Origin: Akebia trifoliata | Taxonomy: Eukaryota; Streptophyta; Magnoliopsida; Ranunculales; Lardizabalaceae | Assembly (NCBI GenBank): GCA_017979445.1 | Contig: CM030718.1 | Span: forward strand, 23,431,021-23,495,020 | Reading direction: 5' to 3' | DNA: 64,000 bases | Shown here: positions 57,356-64,000 of the stretch, piece after piece | How positions within the stretch are numbered: the stretch's first letter is position 1 | Layout of the letters: the number at the start of each line of letters is the position of its first letter | The notes under the pieces: generated by a model | Seen by the model: only the letters and a program-made list of their open reading frames with translations | Told to the model about the DNA's origin: nothing | Database searches by the model: none | Translations under genes and position numbers: made by a program

Positions 57356-59235
57356 TGAAATTGGTTTTATAGAAAATTAATTGAACCTTAGTAAAGAAGA
57401 AGAAGAAGAAGAAGAAGAGTCTTAAGAGATTTGAGATTTGAGAAGCAAGAATGGTTACGAAATTTCTTGGTGAGTAATGGAGCGAGAAAATTTCCTGCAA
57501 GTTGATGCAACCATTTTCAATTTAGGACATGTGTAACAAATTTAGAAGTAAATAGTCTACAGTTTTGGTGATGGTTCAATCTGGTTAGGACACTTGGGCC
57601 AATGGTTTATCTCATGTGACTACTTGCAGAGTACGATTTGGACTGACAACAGCACACGTGTATCAAGGAAATCCCAACGTGGGTGTAAGATTCGTAATTT
57701 TGGAAGTTTATGATGGCGACTTCGATAACGTGTACCAATGAGAATGTTGGGTTTTTCAGATCTCTTAGATTCTTAACGCATGTCTTCAAAATCGTACCCC
57801 CACTTGCACGGCTGGGCCCATCTTATATATTTGGAATTTGTTTATTTTATTTTATTTTTTTAATCTTGATCGTATACACACAGAAGGTAGTTTAAAACCC
57901 CACTCCCATAGAAGAGAAGGATTCTTGACCTCCTATAGGACAAGATCGGTGTGGGGATGGAGTTTAACTCCCTTTCTTACTGCTTACGATACATGATTTC
58001 AAGTAAGGGTTATGGGATTAAGGAAATGGAGAATCGATCAATTTGATTTGATTCTTACTTCAAAACTTGTATAGAACCGAACCAACCATTATATTTATAT
58101 ATTATATACAATAAATAAGGATTGGGTTTGAATGACAAAGTTTGAGACGAAAATCCAAACAAATGATCATGTCCGTCCAACTTGTAAAGAGCCAACGATA
58201 AAGATCTGTTTTAAGTACATATGCACAATTGATTCACTTAAAAGTTTTCGAACCTCGCAACCTCACAATCCTAAATCAAAGACACCATTAATCATTTTCT
58301 TCACACTTCTCTTAACCCTAACCCTCACAAAAGAACTCGTGTTCTACACTTGCCTAACCCTCATCATCACAATCACTCGCAAGAAGAATTGAGGCGACGA
58401 TGGTTGTGGCGACCTTCCTCTTAAGCAATGAAGAACGCATTCTTCATAATAGAGAAGAAGAGATTGAGTGATACCACCTACTTTTGAGAGTTGCACTAAG
58501 ATTTTGGATGCAAAGGAGCAAATAATTGCAAGGGGTTTGTACCTTTGTATTGGAAAGGATTTTGTGAAGATGGGGAAAAAAGAGTTGGAGAGAGTTCTCG
58601 TCTCGGACTAAATAAACCCGTTAACTTAGTTTGCAATTATTTACTCATGTATATTTATATGAAAATAATTATAATTTTTTATAATAAAAAAATTATGTTA
58701 ATGAGAATATGTTTAATCATTAAATCATATTTTATTTAAATAATATGCATTCAATTTTATTTTTTTAATTTATTTTAATTAATATATATAAAATCAACGA
58801 TGACTCGGATATCAACAATCCTATTTTATTTAATTAAAATATATGAAAATAATCATCAAATTATATCAACAATCATTACTTAATTATCACCAACTTCAAA
58901 TATCTCCAAAATTCTGTCTTTTTAACCTTTTTTGAAAAAATAAATAAAGAAATAAAAATCTGTGTCTCTACGATCCCTCAGCACAATAACCCTTAAAACA
59001 GAAGAAAAGATAAGAAAAAGTTTCATTAAATTATTTTTCTTGGAAAATGAATTTTAAGCAAATCCTTTGCTTGTGTCTGATTGCACTTTGAATCACCCCC
59101 ATAACGTGAAATTCCATTAGGGATAGTACCTGATGAATCCAGTTTAGATCGCAGTTGATTGGGTCTGGATCCTAGATAAACTATCGGGCTTGTATGATTA
59201 AAGGGAGTTCTTTTTCCGGGAAAAATAGATTTCTA
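57335..59235. repeat. Duplicated block C2
   Basis: Partner of 52660-54650. Extra sequence is present at about 57,455-57,545 and 57,910-58,030. The GAA-repeat leader of copy 4 (57,399-57,418) is longer than in block C1. Confidence 0.8.
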
Positions 59236-59284
59236 TATTTTATTAGTATCTATTAATAGTCCAATTTATAATGAAAAGATAATG

Positions 59285-59410
59285 ACAATAATTATTAAAG
59301 AGAGATTATATTGCCACACCAATTCTTATTTAAATCAAAGAATTGCACATGGTTGATGTAGCGTTAGTAAAAGTTAGTGTGGTAATAATAACTCTCTTAT
59401 TAAACTATAA
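59285..59410. mobile_element. Short fold-back MITE
   Basis: The arms ATTATTAAAGAGAGATTATA and TAATAACTCTCTTATTAA pair, with CCACACCAA/TTAGTGTGG nearer the centre. About 120 bp, just past the end of block C2. Confidence 0.55.
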
Positions 59411-59516
59411 ATATACATATTTTTAGAAACCATTTGTATTTGAGTTTGAACGCTATGATTTGTCCAATGCATAACCCAATTTAAAACAAAGCTATTAGAG
59501 TAATGATTTCTTGAAT

Positions 59517-59703
59517 CCCCCACGTGTTATACTCAAAATACTCTCTTGATGTGACATGTGCTAGAACCATAGATCTTTGCTCCTTGAGATACACAACTAC
59601 ACATATTTATAGTGATATGCAAATGTGTATCACAAGAAACAAATCTATGATTATAGCACATGCCACATTGGGAGAGTATTTTGAGTATGCCACGTGGGGG
59701 AGT
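59517..59703. mobile_element. Fold-back MITE, family F3, copy 2
   Basis: Inverted arms begin CCCCCACGTG with CTCAAAATACTCTC and GCTAGAACCATAGATC-like stretches, as in 15192-15392. Central sequence also matches. No clear target duplication. Confidence 0.75.
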
Positions 59704-59894
59704 CCATTTATCACGAGTCACGACTCAAGTTATTATGGTATGATTCTGCTTTAGTAAGGAAGTTTCCCAAAACAGATCCCTAGGAAACTTGACCAATCCC
59801 CACCACTGATATTGGAAAAGCCGGTCCTTATTGGCTTCTAGATAGATACGTCAGGACCTAATGCTGGGAGTATTACTGTTCATTTGCCCACTTA

Positions 59895-60070
59895 ATAATA
59901 TAATGACATAAAGAACAATGATAAATGCATGCGATTTTGATACGCGGCTGATGTGGGAAGAGCACAAAGCCACACATCTTTTCCCTATATATCCCGATGA
60001 AAAATAGCTATGGTTTTGTGCCCTTGCCACATCAGCCGCGTATAAAAACCGTGGCATTCATCACGACGCT
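59895..60070. mobile_element. Fold-back MITE
   Basis: The left arm GATACGCGGCTGATGTGG and the right arm CCACATCAGCCGCGTATA pair, extended by AGCACAAAGCCA/ATGGTTTTGTGCCC and by flanks ATGATAAATGC/GCATTCATCAC. About 60-bp stem. Non-coding. Confidence 0.75.
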
Positions 60071-61112
60071 TAAGAGAAATGGGCCCATTGCGAGAATTGA
60101 AAGTCTTGGATAATCAATGGGGAGAGAACTGAATTTTGATTGAATAATTGTAGAAAATCTAGCAAAGATAATTTTGTAACGTTAATCTATTCAACCTCGA
60201 CTCTAATTCATTGTTTTTTCACCTCGCCTTAATCTATTATAAATATAAAAAAATCCTAATTTTTACTCAAAATTCCATCCTGTTTCATATTCCTTGAGGT
60301 GTAAATGTCGACCTAGAAAAAATATTTAGGTTGAAGATGGGAGTTAAAAGTTTCATCCAAAGATGTCGAAGATGAATGATTTTGAGAAAAGAAAGCTCGA
60401 TTTTCAACGAGGGGTTGAAGATGAGGGTATTTGAGTAATTGGGTCTTTTCTAATTGGGTCTCGATTTATAAAGAGGATTGAGGTCAAGGAAGGTATGTTA
60501 TTAGTTTCAAAAAAAAAACAATGGGGTATATCTAATATTCCCCAAATTGTAGGGGGGCATGTCTAAATCCCTCTTCTATTTTTAATCAGTTATAGAAGAG
60601 TTTTTGACAGGTAGAAGGACAAGAGACAAAGAAGAAAAATAACTATGCAACAAAGTATTCACAGTGGAGATGACAAGGCATTGGACGTCAAAGGAAAAAA
60701 TTTACAATCATATTTTTTATAATATCTAATTAATGAATTTCTTTTATTATTATTTTGAATAATGAATTTTATTTTTATTTTTTAATTGTCATTCTTTTGA
60801 GTTTCCAACCAAAATTCAGTCAATTTGATATTATAAAGTTTCTTCGTGTGCTTTTCTATTTAGGTCAGGCTATTTGCACCTACCATTCGTGCTCATTGCA
60901 TCCACTTAAATGGTGGGTGCAAATAGAAATGCCCTATCTATTTCGATTCGAAGTTGCTTTCTTTGTCGCGTAAAGTATGTTAGAGGAATTGTTCATTAGC
61001 TGATCAATATTGACTTGGAGATAATGATTATGTTTTCACCACATAATCAAAGTGAAATTTTTCGTGAGTTTTACAAAAATCTTTGGGGGAATGACTTCTT
61101 AAAAAATATGAA
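60071..61112. other. Intergenic, no gene seen
   Basis: No supported gene. A small hairpin at about 60,867-60,932 (CTATTTGCACCTACCATT and AATGGTGGGTGCAAATAG) may be a tiny MITE. The open frame 60755-60973 runs across it and has no recognisable motif. Confidence 0.4.
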
Positions 61113-61120
61113 CTCTTTAG

Positions 61121-62058
61121 TAGGGGTGCAACTCGGTTCGGGTTGGTTCGGTTTAGAGTAAAATTAGAACCGAACCGACCAAGATCGGTTCTATTATATG
61201 AGAACCAGAACCGAACCGAATTATTCTATAACCGAACCAATCCAAACCGACCTTATTTCGGTTTGGTTCGGTTCGGTTCCATGGGTTATCAAGGAAAGAC
61301 AGAAATTCTTTAGATTCTTTTGCAGCTTAAGAGAGAGAGGGAGAGAAAGGGGAACCTGTTGCAGCCTCAGGTGGCATCGTCGCAGGACACACCATCGCAG
61401 CGTCGGAGGATGCACCGTCGCAGCCGCAGGTCTTCCCGTCGCAGGACGCAGCCCCATGTCTCACCGTCGCAGGTCGCAGCCTGAGAGAGAGAGATAGAGA
61501 GAGAGCGAGCGAGCGAGAGAGAGAGGTGAGGCAACCGGTGGCAGTCGCAGGCCTCAGGCCGCAGAGACGACAGAGAGAGAGCGAGCGAGCGAGAGAGAGA
61601 GAGAGAGAGGTGAGGCAGCCGATGACAGTCGCAGGCCTCAGGCCGCAGAGACGACAGAGAGAGAACGAGCGAGCGAGAGAGATAGAGAGAGAGAACGAAC
61701 GAGAGAGAGAGAGAGAGGTGAGGCAGCCGGTGGCAGTCGCAGGCCTCAGGCCGCAGAGACTACAAAGAGAGAGAGACGAGAGGGAGAGAGACGAGGGTTT
61801 TGTTAGGTTAGGTTTGCTTTCGTAAGAAAATAAAAATATAAATATAAATTGTATTTTTTTATTTTAAATTAATATTATTCGATTTTCGGGTTGGTTCGGT
61901 TTTTTATATTACTTAAACCGAGAATCGAACCGAATTTATCGGTTTTCTATTTTTTAAATCCGAAACCGATCCGATATCAATCTAAACCGAACCAAACCAA
62001 TCCAAATTACACGGTTTGGTTCGGTTCTCGGTTTAAACCGAATTAAGTTGCACCCCTA
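61121..62058. mobile_element. hAT-type element with internal minisatellites
   Basis: The 938-bp element starts TAGGGGTGCAACTCGG and ends AAGTTGCACCCCTA, flanked by a perfect 8-bp duplication CTCTTTAG (61113-61120 and 62059-62066). GGTTCGGTT/AACCGAACC sub-terminal repeats are dense at both ends. The interior, unusually GC-rich for this window, holds GTCGCAG-rich repeats (61,370-61,480) and three units of about 94-98 bp (starting near 61525, 61619, 61717) with GCAGTCGCAGGCCTCAGGCC and long GA runs. No transposase. Confidence 0.88.
61525..61775. repeat. Minisatellite, three units of 94-98 bp
   Basis: Each unit has GGTGAGGCAGCCGGTGGCAG-like, CAGGCCTCAGGCCGCAGAGAC-like and GAGCGAGCGAGAGAGAGA parts. 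Both strands stay open in places only because the repeat lacks stops. Confidence 0.85.
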
Positions 62059-62066
62059 CTCTTTAG

Positions 62067-62534
62067 TACCTACTTTGTCAAATATTAGTCTAACGAGTAT
62101 TTTAAAATTAAAATACTAAATTAACATTTTAACGAAATTTGAATAAATGTGGCTTGAATGTCCATCGAATCAACTCCAAAAATCGTGAGTCAAATAAAAT
62201 TTTAAAAATATTTGTATTTATCCTCCTTAATTATCATATATAACCCAATAATTTGGTCAAGTTTTTTACCTAACTCTAACATTTTTGAATTTGCTCGAGC
62301 AAGTTGAATTGACAAGTTGATTCCATCGAGTTTGGGGCCAAGTCACTATGAAATTCAATCTAATCGATAACAATGTACAAAAATTAATATTTTGTGTCCA
62401 CTCAATTGGATTTGAAGATTGGTGGAACCAACTTCTTGAGTTAATTGGGTCGAGTAAGATAAAATATACATTGAGTTAGGTCAAAATTTTAATTGAATTA
62501 TTGAATTATTAATATTTCTATGAAAAATATTTGA
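62067..62534. other. Intergenic, no gene seen
   Basis: AT-rich. The N-terminal endonuclease part expected upstream of the Rep-like helicase was looked for here and not recognised. Confidence 0.4.
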
Positions 62535-63150
62535 GGACCTACAACAATTAAAGGACAAAAGGGTTACTATTGGAGAAAGCATTGTAGACTACCTACGGAA
62601 GAAAGGAAGACCTAAGGAGTACGATATTGAAGTACTGGAAAAGTTCTTAGTGTTAGATTGGCTCGCATGTCAACTAGCCTTTCAACAACCTATTAAGACA
62701 AAACAACTATTTATTTATGGACCAACAAGCACACAAAAAACTTTATTGCTCAATATGCTCGATACAGCACTCAAAATTTATTTCACTATATCCAGAAGAA
62801 ATGATTTCACACGAGCACACAATTACTATGATCTATGAGTATTTGACTAGTTTCACGAGTCGGGGGAGAATAGCCAACTATTCAGAGCCACTGAAGAAAG
62901 AGAATTGCCTTTATTAACACGATACTGAAAATCTTAGATGGGCAAGAATCTAAGCTCGACGCAAAGTACATTCGAATGTTCACTAAAAAGGTAAATGTAC
63001 CCATCATAATGATTACGAATACACTGTCCAAGATAATGATTGCTAATACATTATCAAAGGGCATTAGACAAAAAAGAGCCTTTTAAGAAAGATTTTTAAG
63101 AATCAGATTCCATATGAACATCCAAAATTGGAGGAAGAATGAATAATTGC
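62535..63150 (+). pseudogene. Endogenous Rep-like superfamily 3 helicase relic
   Basis: Looks like the C-terminal helicase part of a replication-initiator (Rep) protein of small circular single-stranded DNA viruses or plasmids. Seen in order: a KKGRPKEYDIE region; a P-loop-like LFIYGPTSTQKT at about 62,707-62,742, where the Gly before Lys is Gln; RRNDFTRAHNYYDL; a Walker B-like VFD directly followed by a stop; and a motif C-like VPIIMITN near 62,997. In-frame stops lie at 62836-62838 and 62848-62850, with further stops or frameshifts after 62,870 and near 63,085. A 27-bp in-frame tandem duplication repeats motif C (63006-63032, 63033-63059). The N-terminal HUH endonuclease part is absent. Non-functional. 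Whether it came from a geminivirus-like virus, another CRESS-DNA virus or a plasmid cannot be told by eye. Confidence 0.65.
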
Positions 63151-63825
63151 CACACTAGGAAAATGCATATTTTATTTATTAATTAATTTTTTTTTAAAAT
63201 ATTCATAAATTCAATATAATTTTATTTTAGTCGATTTGTGAGTTTATGAGTTGATTCGATTTGATAAACGTTTAAGTTGAGTTTTAAAACTTAGGAGTAC
63301 CTCAAATATTCACCAAAATGTAAAGGTGTAAGGTTCAAATGAATACGTTTTCTAAAACCTAGTCAAAAGAAGGGTAATTCTGATATTTTAACTTTAAAAA
63401 AAAGTCCTTGTTAGACTAAAAATGGACAAACTTAACGAAGTACTAAAAGTTCGTATATTTTAAGAAATAATTTTTTGGTACCTAATTTCAAAATACGCTT
63501 TTTCCAATTTGCTTTTTAAGAAAGTACAAAAGATTTATGTAACGTTCAATAATAATTTCTAGTCCACTAATTCTGTACGCAAACCGACATGGACATTACT
63601 GATTTGGAAAGCCACGTGTCAAATAGAGATGCAAATAACTTTTCGTGAGTCATACGGCAGCCATTGGAGAGCCAATAATTTTCATCAAATTCAAGTTTTT
63701 AGCAATCAAAAGTCATAATAAAAATTTATTAAATTTAATTACTTTAAAACAACCATCAGATTTAATGTTTTGGGTAAAAAAATCATAGAAGAATCAAGAC
63801 TACATAATCCAATCACTATTATTAA
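63151..63825. other. Intergenic, no gene seen
   Basis: AT-rich sequence without recognised features. Confidence 0.4.
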
Positions 63826-64000
63826 TAGGGGTGCACATGGTTTAGATTGGTTCGGATTTTGATAAAATTGGAGTCGAATCAATTCAATTACCCTATAGAA
63901 CTGAATCAATCCAAACATATTTTGGTTCGGATCGGTTCTCGGTTCTCATATTTTCTAAATGGAAAAACAAGTATTTTCTTCTTTCAAAAAAGGAACCCTT
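63826..64000. mobile_element. hAT-type element, left end (cut by window edge)
   Basis: Begins TAGGGGTGCACATGG, followed by GGTTCGGAT and GGTTCGGATCGGTTCTCGG sub-terminal repeats as in 16314 and 61121. The right end and target duplication lie outside the window. Confidence 0.65.

Noticed and set aside
59524..59754. Open frames on both strands at 59.5-59.75 kb
   Set aside because: They are the two strands of a palindromic MITE.
61526..61825. 99-codon Arg/Glu-rich open frame
   Set aside because: It runs across a GA-rich minisatellite inside a hAT element; the period is not kept by codon logic and the frame is open only because the repeat lacks stops.
62882..63064. Minus-strand open frame opposite the Rep-like relic
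   Set aside because: Shadow of the plus-strand relic that carries the helicase motifs.

Overview
This window reads as AT-rich, gene-poor intergenic chromosome from a flowering plant. The evidence is the presence of plant-type Ty3/gypsy (Athila/Tat-like) and Ty1/copia retrotransposons, long solo LTRs, hAT and Mutator-like MITEs, a tRNA-derived SINE, an L1-like LINE tail, plant 2-oxoglutarate dioxygenase fragments, and abundant (TA)n, (CA)n and (CT)n tracts. The species cannot be told from the sequence. No tRNA, rRNA or CRISPR array was seen.

Layout. 1-7.9 kb: the 3'-truncated (by the window edge) minus-strand gypsy element, with recognisable integrase, RNase H, reverse transcriptase, protease, gag, a primer-binding-site-like sequence and a probable 5' LTR. 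All genes are broken, mostly by changes that look like C-to-T decay. 8-36 kb: a mosaic of segmental duplications. The same blocks recur: repeat R1, repeat R2, a 2-oxoglutarate dioxygenase pseudogene pair, and a small gene of about 100-120 codons present in five states of preservation (11.2, 22.0, 33.5, 52.7 and 57.1 kb, all minus strand). 36-41 kb: an R1 copy split by fold-back elements and by a 2,443-bp solo LTR with a 5-bp target duplication. 43.2-50.7 kb: a decayed plus-strand Ty1/copia element split by a 3,208-bp solo LTR. 50.7-59.2 kb: further duplicated blocks, a third solo LTR and the remaining small-gene relics. 59.2-64 kb: MITEs, two hAT-type elements and a degraded Rep-like superfamily 3 helicase that looks like an endogenous copy of a single-stranded DNA virus or plasmid gene.

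The only reading frames that may still make a host protein are the small-gene copies at 22.0 and 33.5 kb. They share an N-terminal PKRGxxKAxIF motif, a lysine-rich middle, and a strongly conserved acidic/hydrophobic C-terminus. Their function is unknown to me. The two most unusual items are this small family and the Rep-like relic at 62.5-63.1 kb.

Several transposon calls are supported inside the window by target-site duplications and by unoccupied paralogous sites: the hAT at 16.3 kb against 28.6 kb, the long-TIR Mutator-like element at 30.8 kb against 26.5 kb, and the fold-back MITE at 21.1 kb against 55.6 kb. All family assignments come from motif recognition by eye; no database search was possible.
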